A DNA stretch of 6,460 nt from Burkholderiales bacterium (GTDB lineage: Bacteria; Pseudomonadota; Gammaproteobacteria; Burkholderiales; CAIKXV01): positions 1 to 6,460 of the forward strand of contig JAIENF010000558.1 of NCBI GenBank assembly GCA_019751575.1, in the 5' to 3' direction. Shown here piece after piece: positions 1 to 6,275 of this stretch. The notes under the pieces are model-generated. The model saw only the letters and a list, made by a program, of their open reading frames with translations, made no database searches and was not told the origin of the DNA. The position numbers and the translations under genes were made by a program. The number at the start of each line of letters is the position of its first letter. Position 1 is the stretch's first letter.

Positions 1-1530
1 ATCGCGCGCCACCGTCGCATGAACGCCCTCGCACTTGCCGTCTCGGGCGCAACTTGAGCTGCGCGGACAGATGATCCGCGCTGGAACCTTCAGCGCGTCC
101 TCGACCCAGGCGATGTTGAGCACCTTCGCGACCGCCGAGATCGCGCGCGCCGCCAGTGCCGGGATCGGCGCGAGGCCCCGTTGGCGAAGGCAGTCACGGC
201 TGATGAGGTCGATGGTCTCGGCAGGATCGATGCCGTGCGCGCGCAGCGCGGGCGCGAGGTCGACGCCCACCGACAGCACATGCGCATTGCCCGCCATGTC
301 GGCGACCCGTCGCGAGTGGCAGCAGTAGAGCAGCGACTGTGCGCCGTCGCGCAGCACCGAGATCTGCGAGCCGCGCGCGGGGGCCTGCTGGTCGTCGATC
401 ATCCGGAACACGGCCCACTGCGGACAGGGGTCGCTGACCTGCGCCATGTTGCCCCATGGCAGCGGGATGCCGTTGCCGCGATAGACCGCGCGCAGGTATC
501 CCGGCGGATAGGCATCGAAGAAGTGCCAGTAGGGATACGGCGACACCTTGGTCATCCGCCGCATGACCAGCGCCGGCGTCAGGCCGAGCTTCTCCCCGGC
601 CTCGATGCGATGCGACTCGCGCGTGAGGAAGCGGCGGAACGGGATCTTCGGGCAGAGCAGCGCGCCGGCAAAGAAGCTGCACTCGAAGTCGCGCCACGCA
701 TGCAGCACGTCCTGTGCGGACAGCCCGCCCGAGGCCGGCCCGCCGTCGGGGCTGCCGCCCATGTCGCCGCCGGTCGCGTGCGCCGACTTCACGCCATCGC
801 CCCCATGCAGCACCTTGTGTGCAAGATGGGTCGCGATGTCGAACTTGAGGCGGGCCGGATCGCCCTGCAGTTCACGATTCAGGTAGACCGTCTTCGGTGC
901 ATCGAAGAAGGAGCGCACCACGCTGCGCAGTTCATGGTCACGGTCGCGGGCCAGCAGCGGCTGGCGGTCGAACCAGCGGATGACCAGTCCGTGCTGCCTG
1001 CACAGCTTGAGCAGGTCGTCGACGGACAGCGGGAAGCGGCGCTCGCCGATGCGCTCGGCCGCACGCTCGAGGTCGGGGAAGTCGTTGCGCGAGATCTCCT
1101 GGTGCGAACGGATCAGCAGGTGCGCGAACTGGCGCGACGTGGTGCCGGTCTGCGCGAGCAGTTCCGGGATCGCCGCCTGCAGCAGCGACTTCGAGAACAG
1201 GAACGACGGCTCCAGCGGCACCGCGCGGGCGCCGCCGGTGCGCGCCTCTGCCGGCGCAGGTGCCTCGGGCTGCACGCTGCCGTCGAGGAACCAGCGGATG
1301 TCGCGCTGGAACACCCGGCCGAGCAGCGACAGCACGTCGTCCGACGGCACCCGCTTGCCACCCTCGATCATGCTCAGGTAGGACACCGACGGCGCGCTCT
1401 GCGGATCGAGCTGGGAGCAGCGCACCGAGAGTTCTTCCAGCGTCAGCCGGTTGCCCTTGCGCAGCGCACGCAGCTTGGTCCCGAGCAGGTGGGTGTTCCT
1501 CACGTGGTCGGACGGGTGGTTGGCGGCCAT
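1..1530 (-). CDS. Xre-family transcriptional regulator with degenerate ImmA/IrrE-like core (partial, C-terminus off the left edge)
   Basis: The frame is open for 510 codons from ATG at 1530 to the window edge with no stop, so the C-terminus is missing. Residues about 14-82 form a Cro/CI-type helix-turn-helix (RALRKGNRLTLEELS, then SVSYLSMIEGGKRVPS), giving a DNA-binding role. Residues 229-242 (FDIATHLAHKVLH within KFDIATHLAHKVLH) align with the ImmA/IrrE segment around HExxH, but the first His is Thr234 and the Glu is His235, so protease activity is unlikely. Residues 280-300 (DFECSFFAGALLCPKIPF) and Cys369-Pro-Gln-Trp372 resemble the ligand-sensing half of the large COG3800 regulators (RamB, PrpR and ScfR types; possibly DUF3612). 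Near the edge lie Cys447 and a Cys488/Cys494/Cys500 cluster. No in-frame start exists between the upstream stop at about 1599 and 1530, and I see no clear ribosome site. It is divergent from the reductase-like gene, with which it shares a repeat-rich region. Known relatives sense CoA esters and control carbon metabolism; the effector here is unknown. Confidence 0.9.
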   Translation of the reverse strand, partial: MAANHPSDHVRNTHLLGTKLRALRKGNRLTLEELSVRCSQLDPQSAPSVSYLSMIEGGKRVPSDDVLSLLGRVFQRDIRWFLDGSVQPEAPAPAEARTGGARAVPLEPSFLFSKSLLQAAIPELLAQTGTTSRQFAHLLIRSHQEISRNDFPDLERAAERIGERRFPLSVDDLLKLCRQHGLVIRWFDRQPLLARDRDHELRSVVRSFFDAPKTVYLNRELQGDPARLKFDIATHLAHKVLHGGDGVKSAHATGGDMGGSPDGGPASGGLSAQDVLHAWRDFECSFFAGALLCPKIPFRRFLTRESHRIEAGEKLGLTPALVMRRMTKVSPYPYWHFFDAYPPGYLRAVYRGNGIPLPWGNMAQVSDPCPQWAVFRMIDDQQAPARGSQISVLRDGAQSLLYCCHSRRVADMAGNAHVLSVGVDLAPALRAHGIDPAETIDLISRDCLRQRGLAPIPALAARAISAVAKVLNIAWVEDALKVPARIICPRSSSCARDGKCEGVHATVARD

Positions 1531-1575
1531 GTTCGATCGGTTGCTTCGGCGGAATCGATCAGTGAAAAGCGGATT

Positions 1576-1646
1576 GTGAAGTTTGCCACCGCAACTTCAC
1601 TTGCTGTGAAGTTCACAGAGTGAAGTTCCGGCCCCTGTCTTCACTC
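1576..1646. promoter_or_regulatory. Operator cluster: GTGAAGTT repeats in three perfect inverted repeats
   Basis: The exact octamer GTGAAGTT occurs at 1576-1583 (+), 1593-1600 (-), 1606-1613 (+) and 1620-1627 (+). A further GTGAAG lies on the minus strand at 1639-1644. They form three perfect inverted repeats. The first is GTGAAGTT/AACTTCAC with a 9-bp spacer (1576-1600). The second is CTGTGAA-G-TTCACAG (1604-1618). The third is GAGTGAAG/CTTCACTC with a 13-bp spacer (1618-1646). The cluster lies between the divergent regulator and reductase-like genes, where autoregulatory operators are expected. Assignment to this regulator is inferred from position and symmetry only. Confidence 0.75.
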
Positions 1647-1665
1647 GCGCTGTGCTGCCCATAAT
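1637..1665 (+). promoter_or_regulatory. Candidate promoter for the reductase-like gene
   Basis: CATAAT at 1660-1665 matches five of six bases of the sigma70 -10 box. About 16-17 bp upstream lies only a weak -35 candidate (TCTTCA, 1638-1643). That candidate overlaps the right arm of the third inverted repeat (1639-1646), so a protein bound there could contact or block RNA polymerase. The implied start near 1672 would leave a leader of about 73 nt. I could not find a convincing promoter for the minus-strand regulator in the same region. Confidence 0.35.
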
Positions 1666-1744
1666 CCGTTCCCGTCCCCGCCGCTTTCCACCCGTGCTGC
1701 CTTCGCACACACCGGCCATCCGGACGCCCAACGGAGTAGACGAC

Positions 1745-2839
1745 ATGACCCGCAACGTCCTGATCCTCGGAGCCTCGTACGGCTCACTGCTAGCGACCCG
1801 CCTGCTGATGGCCGGGCATTCCGTCACCCTGGTCTGCACCCGGGGCACCGCGGACCTGATCGCCCGCGACGGCACCCGGGTCGCATTTCCGGTACGCGGC
1901 GTCGAAGGACTGGTGGAGGTCGATTCACGCCGGCTGCCGGGAAGCCTGTCCGCGGCGACGCCCGAGGGTGTCGATCCGGCCGCATACGACCTGATCGTGC
2001 TCGGCATGCAGGAAGCGCAGTACGGGTCTCCCGGCGTCCGTGAGCTGATGGCAAGAATCGCCGGCTCGTGCCGCCCCTGCCTGGCGATCATGAACATGCC
2101 GCCGCTGCCATACCTGGAGCGGATCGGCGCACGGGATGTCGCACTCGACACGGCCGCGCTCACCCACAGCTACACCGACGCGTCGGTCTGGCGCGGCTTC
2201 GATCCGTCCCTGGTCACGCTGGCAAGCCCGGACCCGCAGGCGTTCCGGCCTGCCGACCGCGCGAAGAACGTGCTGCAGGTCGGCCTGCCCACCAACTTCA
2301 AGGCCGCCCGCTTCGAGAGCGAGGAACATACTGCGCTGTTGCGCGAACTCGAGGCGGACATCGACGGTTCGCGCCTCATGCACGAAGGCCGGGAGATCGA
2401 GATCCCGGTGCGGCTGAAGGTCCACGAGTCGCTGTTCGTGCCACTGGCGAAATGGCCGATGCTGATCGCCGGCAACTATCGATGCATCCGTGCGGGCGGC
2501 ATGATTCCGATCCGCGAGGCGGTGCATGGCAACCTGCGCGAATCGCGGGACGTCTACGACTGGGTTGCCGGCCTGTGCATCCGCCTGGGGGCAGACCCCA
2601 CGGACCTGGTGCCGTTCGACAAGTACGCGACCGCGGCTTCGAGCCTGGGCAAGCCGTCGTCCGCAGCCCGGGCGCTGGCTGCCGGCGCGAAGCAGATCGA
2701 GCGGGTCGACAGCCTCGTGCTGTCCATCGCCGGCCAGTACGGACGACATTCGACCGTGCTCGCGCAGACGGTTGCGCTGGTCGACGAGCGATTGCAGGCG
2801 AATCGAGCGGAGCGGGTCGAGGAAGCCGTCGCCGCCTGA
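1745..2839 (+). CDS. Ketopantoate reductase (ApbA/PanE)-family oxidoreductase, substrate unknown
   Basis: The protein is 364 aa. ATG at 1745 is chosen because GGAG at 1733-1736 lies 8 nt upstream; the frame stays open further upstream, but without family-like sequence. Residues 4-34 form a Rossmann start (NVLILGASYGSLLATRLL followed by AGHSVTLVCTRG) as in ApbA/PanE proteins, which reduce a 2-keto acid with NADPH. The loop reads G9-A-S11-Y-G13-S14 instead of GxGxxG. The C-terminal half keeps family signs: Lys236 in LAKWPMLIAGN with Asn244 eight residues on, as in the catalytic K/N helix, then GKPSS at 302-306 and an IERVD segment at 318-322, which resemble the PSM and tEID regions. The length exceeds a usual PanE (about 300 aa), partly through an insert at residues about 140-220. 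True pantoate synthesis is not indicated by the neighbours. It is probably controlled by the divergent regulator. The family is fairly sure, the reaction is not. Confidence 0.8.
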   Translation: MTRNVLILGASYGSLLATRLLMAGHSVTLVCTRGTADLIARDGTRVAFPVRGVEGLVEVDSRRLPGSLSAATPEGVDPAAYDLIVLGMQEAQYGSPGVRELMARIAGSCRPCLAIMNMPPLPYLERIGARDVALDTAALTHSYTDASVWRGFDPSLVTLASPDPQAFRPADRAKNVLQVGLPTNFKAARFESEEHTALLRELEADIDGSRLMHEGREIEIPVRLKVHESLFVPLAKWPMLIAGNYRCIRAGGMIPIREAVHGNLRESRDVYDWVAGLCIRLGADPTDLVPFDKYATAASSLGKPSSAARALAAGAKQIERVDSLVLSIAGQYGRHSTVLAQTVALVDERLQANRAERVEEAVAA

Positions 2840-2848
2840 GCCTGGGCA

Positions 2849-2871
2849 GGGCCCGCGAAGCGGGCCCGTTT
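2849..2871 (+). terminator. Hairpin terminator after the reductase-like gene
   Basis: GGGCCCGC (2849-2856), a GAA loop (2857-2859) and GCGGGCCC (2860-2867) form a perfect 8-bp GC stem, followed by GTTT. It begins 10 bp after the stop codon at 2839. The T tract is short, so termination may be partial. The hairpin argues that the next gene is not simply co-transcribed with the reductase-like gene. Confidence 0.65.
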
Positions 2872-2961
2872 CGTGCGCCCTCCTGCAGGCCACTGCCATG
2901 GCCAACGACCCGGCCGCCGGCCCGGGCGCAGCCGGCAGTCCACCGGAAGGCAGCGCAGGCC

Positions 2962-3777
2962 ATGCAGATACGGGTCGGCTTCGAGATGGAATACGAGTGC
3001 CCCGCCCCGACGCCGATGATCCTCGCGCTGAGCATCCACTATTCGCGCGCATCGGACCTGCTCCGGCCGGATTACCTGGTCACGCGCCCCTCGGTGCCGG
3101 TCACCGCCTATCGCGACCTGTTCGGCAACTGGTGCAGCCGGCTGGTCGCCCCCGAGGGGCGCTTCCTGCTCAGCACCGACGCGCTGGTGAACGACAGCGG
3201 CGAGGTCGACGTCGTGGCACCCACGGCAATGCAGGTACCGGTGGAGCAGCTTCCCGAATCGACCCTGGTCTACCTGCTGGGCAGCCGCTACTGCGAGACC
3301 GACCTGCTGTCGGACATCGCCTGGGGCCTGTTCGGGAACGGACCGACCGGCTGGGCACGGGTACAGGCGATCTGCGACTTCGTGCACCGGCACATCGAGT
3401 TCGGCTATCCGCATGCCCGCCGCACGCGCTCGGCCTGGGAGGCCTACAACGAGGGCAAGGGCGTGTGCCGCGACTATGCACACCTGGCCATCGCGTTCTG
3501 CCGCTGCATGAACATCCCGGCACGCTACTGCACCGGCTATCTCGGCGACATCGGCACCCCGAAGCCCTGGGGCACCATGGATTTCGCCGGCTGGATGGAA
3601 GTCTGGCTCGGCGACCGCTGGTACACCTTCGATGCACGCAACAACACGCCGCGCATCGGGCGCGTGCTCATCGCACACGGGCGGGATGCGAGCGACGTGG
3701 CGCTGGCGAACACCTTCGGCCCGAACACGCTGCAGCGGTTCCGGGTCTGGACCGATGAAGTGATCGCCCCGGCATGA
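2962..3777 (+). CDS. Transglutaminase-like cysteine-protease-fold protein (catalytic His replaced)
   Basis: The protein is 271 aa. Residues 1-130 look like the beta-rich N-terminal domain of bacterial transglutaminase-like proteins (VGFEMEYECPAPTPMILAL, later TAYRDLFGN). The core follows at about 135-230: WEAYNEGKGVCRDYAHLAI carries Cys169, IPARYCTGYLGD follows, and MDFAGWMEVWLGDRWYTFDA ends with Asp224. Most family members have His-Ala-Trp where this one has Ala209-Gly-Trp, so the usual Cys-His-Asp triad is incomplete. Members may cleave or transfer on peptide amides, and some act as non-catalytic binding domains. No signal peptide is visible, so a cytoplasmic location is likely. ATG 2962 fits the start of the conserved domain. 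GGAAGG at 2945-2950 is a possible ribosome site at a rather long 11 nt. The gene lies 122 bp after the reductase-like gene, with the hairpin between them, and is convergent with the amidohydrolase gene 36 bp away. Confidence 0.85.
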   Translation: MQIRVGFEMEYECPAPTPMILALSIHYSRASDLLRPDYLVTRPSVPVTAYRDLFGNWCSRLVAPEGRFLLSTDALVNDSGEVDVVAPTAMQVPVEQLPESTLVYLLGSRYCETDLLSDIAWGLFGNGPTGWARVQAICDFVHRHIEFGYPHARRTRSAWEAYNEGKGVCRDYAHLAIAFCRCMNIPARYCTGYLGDIGTPKPWGTMDFAGWMEVWLGDRWYTFDARNNTPRIGRVLIAHGRDASDVALANTFGPNTLQRFRVWTDEVIAPA

Positions 3778-3813
3778 CCTGCAATGCCCGCCTGCAGCGG
3801 ACGCGAGGGTGGG

Positions 3814-4581
3814 TCAGCGCATCGGCCAGTCCAGCGCCGCAGCGAGCGAATCGACCAGCCGGGCCTGCAGTTCCACCCAGCGCGGGCCACCCGCTTCGAA
3901 GAAGCGCTGGTTGACCTCGAGCTCGATGCCGGCATACGCAGGATCGGCGTGGCGGGTGCGCAGCAGCGAGGCAAGACCGTCGCTGCGACCGCGATAGGGC
4001 TGGTTGCGGCGCAGGCGCAGCCCGGGGGCGCGCCGCCCGAACGAATGCATCCAGCGGGCAGCGAAGGCGGATTCGGCGGGCCGGCGCGGGTCGTACAGCC
4101 AGCCGATGTCGACCTCGCGCTCGATGCCGTCGAGGATCGGCGTGAAGCTGTGCGAGGCGACATGCACCACGCGGTCCCCGGCGGCAACATGCATTCCGAC
4201 CATGCCTTCCACCGCGTCGCGGTGCGGTCGATAGTGGGCTTCCAGGATCGCGTCCCGCTGCGCCGCCGGCAGCGGGCGCGTGATCCCGGAGAACAGTTGC
4301 CGATGGCCGACCGAACGGTTCAGGTCGACCAGCAACCGCGTGGTGGTCGAAGCAAGCAGCGGAGCGTCGAAGCGCGCTGCGATGCGGCGTGCAAGGTCGA
4401 GCGCGCCGGGATCCCAGCCGCGATGCGAGTCGAGCAGTGCAGCCGCGCCGTCGAACAGGCTGGCATGGATTGCCGGGACCTGGTTGCCGCCATGCTCACA
4501 GCTGACCACCAGGGCGATGGACGAAGGCAGTGCGCCGGCCGCGATCGAGCGGGAGGAACTGGACGAAGGGATCGGGCTCAT
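3814..4581 (-). CDS. N-formylglutamate amidohydrolase-family protein
   Basis: The protein is 255 aa. Family motifs run in order: VVSCEHGGNQVP (25-36, with the putative metal-binding Glu29/His30), DSHRGWDPGA (51-60), TTRLLVDLNRS (80-90), HSFTP (144-148), RRNQPYRG (191-198) and GIELEVNQ (218-225). The reference enzyme HutG removes formate from N-formyl-L-glutamate at the end of one histidine-degradation route, using a metal ion. No other hut gene is present here, so the substrate may be another N-formyl or amide compound. Residues 1-22 are Ser- and Ala-rich and poorly family-like. I see no clear ribosome site before ATG 4581, so the true start could lie slightly downstream, or translation may be coupled to the upstream gene. 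It lies 82 bp downstream of the alpha/beta hydrolase gene on the same strand, probably in one transcript. There is no signal peptide, so it is probably cytoplasmic. Confidence 0.88.
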   Translation of the reverse strand: MSPIPSSSSSRSIAAGALPSSIALVVSCEHGGNQVPAIHASLFDGAAALLDSHRGWDPGALDLARRIAARFDAPLLASTTTRLLVDLNRSVGHRQLFSGITRPLPAAQRDAILEAHYRPHRDAVEGMVGMHVAAGDRVVHVASHSFTPILDGIEREVDIGWLYDPRRPAESAFAARWMHSFGRRAPGLRLRRNQPYRGRSDGLASLLRTRHADPAYAGIELEVNQRFFEAGGPRWVELQARLVDSLAAALDWPMR

Positions 4582-4663
4582 CAGGCACGGTACACCCGCA
4601 CGCTGCCGGGCGCACTTGCGCGGACCCTCGCCCTGGATGCGGCCGCGAAGCTGGCGCTGGCAT

Positions 4664-5947
4664 TCAGGGCCGGTTCCGGGTAACGACGTTGCCGCTCGCC
4701 TCGACGAACAGGCGGGCGCTTTCCAGGGGTACGCCGTCCAGCCGATCGCGCATCCAGTCGGCGCTCATCGACGGCGGATTGGGGCCGAGCACGGTCGAGG
4801 GCACGTTGCCGACCGAGTGGCGCGACTCCTGGTAGACCATCAGCTGCGTCGGACCGCGCATGGCATCGAGCGTGCGATACGCCCACTCGACCGGGCACAG
4901 CTCATCGCGTTCGCCGGCCACGCACAGGAAGGGCATGCGGATGCGCCTGGCATGCGGCTCGAGCGTCATCGCCTTGCGCATGCGGTCGAAGCGCGCCTCG
5001 TCGGTGAAGCCCGACATGTACATGAAGCGATGCTTGAACGTCGGCGACGCCTTCTGGAAGATGGTCTCGCCGGCAGGCTCCAGGCAGATCGAGGTGATCG
5101 CACCGGCACGATAGCGCGGCTCCCAGGCGGCGGCGAGCGTCGCGAAGAACGAGCCGAAGCTGTTGCCGATGATGCCGACGCGCTTCGCATCGACTTCCCT
5201 GCGCGCCTTCAGCCATCCATAGGCAGCCTTGCCGGTCGCCTTCCACGCATCCATGCTGAACGGCACGCCGCCGAGCACCGCTTCGTACTGGCCCGGACCC
5301 TCGAGCACCAGCACCGCGATGCCGCGCGACAGCCAGCGATCGCCGGCCAGCGCGATGTTCGCCTCCTTGAAGCCGTCCATGCCCGGGATGGACACGATCG
5401 CCGGCACCGCGCCACCGCTGTAGCCGTAGGGCAGGTGGAACCAGCCCGGCAGCCGGCCACCGCCGGGCAGCGGCACCCATGCCGCTTCCACCCGATGGTC
5501 CGCGTGCTTCGCGTAGGCCTCGAAGCAGGAGCGCTTGCGCGCGTTGTTCGCCAGGTTGTGCGCATCGTTGGACAGCAGCGTCCATTGCGAGGCGGCCCAG
5601 AACACCGAGGCGATGAAGTAGCTGTCGCGGGCGGTCACCACATGGCCCGAGGCCTCGGCCTGCTTCGCCACCGCTTCGCGCCGGCGTGCGACGGCCTCGA
5701 ACGCCGGGTTGATGTCGCTGTACTTCTGCACCCGCGCGCGCACCGCGGCGATATCGCCCGAGGCCTGTGGCCCGCAGGCGGTGGCGTAGCTGTTCAGCCG
5801 GGGCTGGTCCCATTCGATGCCGACCGAGCGGATGGTCGCATCGACCAGCCAGCGCTGGTCTTCCATGCGCTGCACCCGTGGCTCGTGCGGCTCGCCCGGT
5901 TTCACGGATGCCGTGCGCTTGGCCGGCTTCTTGTTCGTCGTTGCCAT
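4664..5947 (-). CDS. Alpha/beta hydrolase related to 2,6-dihydroxypseudooxynicotine hydrolase/FrsA
   Basis: The protein is 427 aa. Residues 1-27 are basic and probably disordered. Residues about 28-150 form a helical N-terminal cap region. The alpha/beta core starts near 153, with VPAIVSIPGMDGFKE (181-195) and LVLEGPGQYE (213-222). The nucleophile is Ser263 in GNSFG (261-265), the acid Asp348 in AGERDELCP (344-352) and the base His377 in ESRHSVG (374-380). Asp to His is 29 residues. Glu294, 31 residues after the Ser, may be the extra acid described for the Arthrobacter C-C hydrolase that splits a nicotine intermediate; that match is from memory and needs alignment. Family members cleave C-C bonds in beta-diketone-like compounds, or esters. 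CCCCTC at 5953-5958 reads GAGGGG on the coding strand, 5 nt before the ATG, a good ribosome site. It is the first gene of a probable operon with the amidohydrolase. The substrate cannot be told. No signal peptide or membrane segment is seen. Confidence 0.87.
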   Translation of the reverse strand: MATTNKKPAKRTASVKPGEPHEPRVQRMEDQRWLVDATIRSVGIEWDQPRLNSYATACGPQASGDIAAVRARVQKYSDINPAFEAVARRREAVAKQAEASGHVVTARDSYFIASVFWAASQWTLLSNDAHNLANNARKRSCFEAYAKHADHRVEAAWVPLPGGGRLPGWFHLPYGYSGGAVPAIVSIPGMDGFKEANIALAGDRWLSRGIAVLVLEGPGQYEAVLGGVPFSMDAWKATGKAAYGWLKARREVDAKRVGIIGNSFGSFFATLAAAWEPRYRAGAITSICLEPAGETIFQKASPTFKHRFMYMSGFTDEARFDRMRKAMTLEPHARRIRMPFLCVAGERDELCPVEWAYRTLDAMRGPTQLMVYQESRHSVGNVPSTVLGPNPPSMSADWMRDRLDGVPLESARLFVEASGNVVTRNRP

Positions 5948-6112
5948 GGCTTCCCCTCAGCGTGCCGCATCGAGGCTGACCGAGCGTCCTTGCGATGTCA
6001 AGGCAGGCCGGGGCTGGAGTTGCCGCGGTCCCGTTCGCGCCCTGCACCCGTATTGCGGTGCGCAAGCATGGCGCGTAAGCTTTCGCTGGAAGGCGCATTC
6101 CGGGAGTAGACC

Positions 6113-6226
6113 ATGCTCGACCGCCATGCCTTGCTGTATCGCGACGGCCACCACCACGCCCCGCGCCAGCATCACGTCCTGGCAGCGTCGCAGCCGAGTC
6201 TGCCCAAGCCGCGGGAGAACGGCTGA
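6113..6226 (+). CDS. Small ORF or remnant of a degraded gene, function unknown
   Basis: ATG at 6113 has GGGAG at 6102-6106, a good site 6 nt upstream, but the frame stops after 37 residues (TGA 6224-6226). The product is His-rich, with HHH at residues 13-15. The opening ALLYRDGHHHAP vaguely recalls the N-terminus of aldehyde dehydrogenases (xxYIDGxWxxP), which is too weak to assign. A different frame just before the antitoxin (ending at TAG 6268-6270) reads AAESAQAAGERLIEALGLN, which also looks coding. Together they suggest a gene broken by frameshift or deletion, or a short leader peptide. It could also be chance. Confidence 0.3.
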   Translation: MLDRHALLYRDGHHHAPRQHHVLAASQPSLPKPRENG

Positions 6227-6275
6227 TCGAGGCACTGGGGTTGAACGCGGGCAACCAACCGGCGAGGTAGCGACC

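Noticed and set aside
181..1623. A 480-codon plus-strand open frame opposite the regulator
   Set aside because: It lies antisense to a gene with a clear helix-turn-helix domain, has an Arg/Ala/His-rich composition with no recognisable motif, and is the usual shadow frame of GC-rich coding DNA.
2898..2961. ATG at 2898 as an alternative start for the transglutaminase-like gene
   Set aside because: It is in a different frame from the conserved domain. The frame it opens reads as Gly/Pro/Ala/Arg-rich shadow sequence.
3778..3813. A shared terminator in the 36-bp gap between the convergent genes
   Set aside because: Only a 4-bp stem (CCGC/GCGG around CTGCA) is visible, with no T tract on either strand.
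6053..6081. Small inverted repeat TTGCG-GTG-CGCAA with a possible promoter (TTGCGG, 17 bp, TAAGCT)
   Set aside because: The arms are only 5 bp and each hexamer matches three of six consensus bases, which is not beyond chance in this GC-rich DNA.
4280..6109. A 609-codon plus-strand open frame spanning both minus-strand hydrolase genes
   Set aside because: It is antisense to two genes with complete family motifs and crosses their intergenic gap. Its composition is of the shadow type, with no domain visible.
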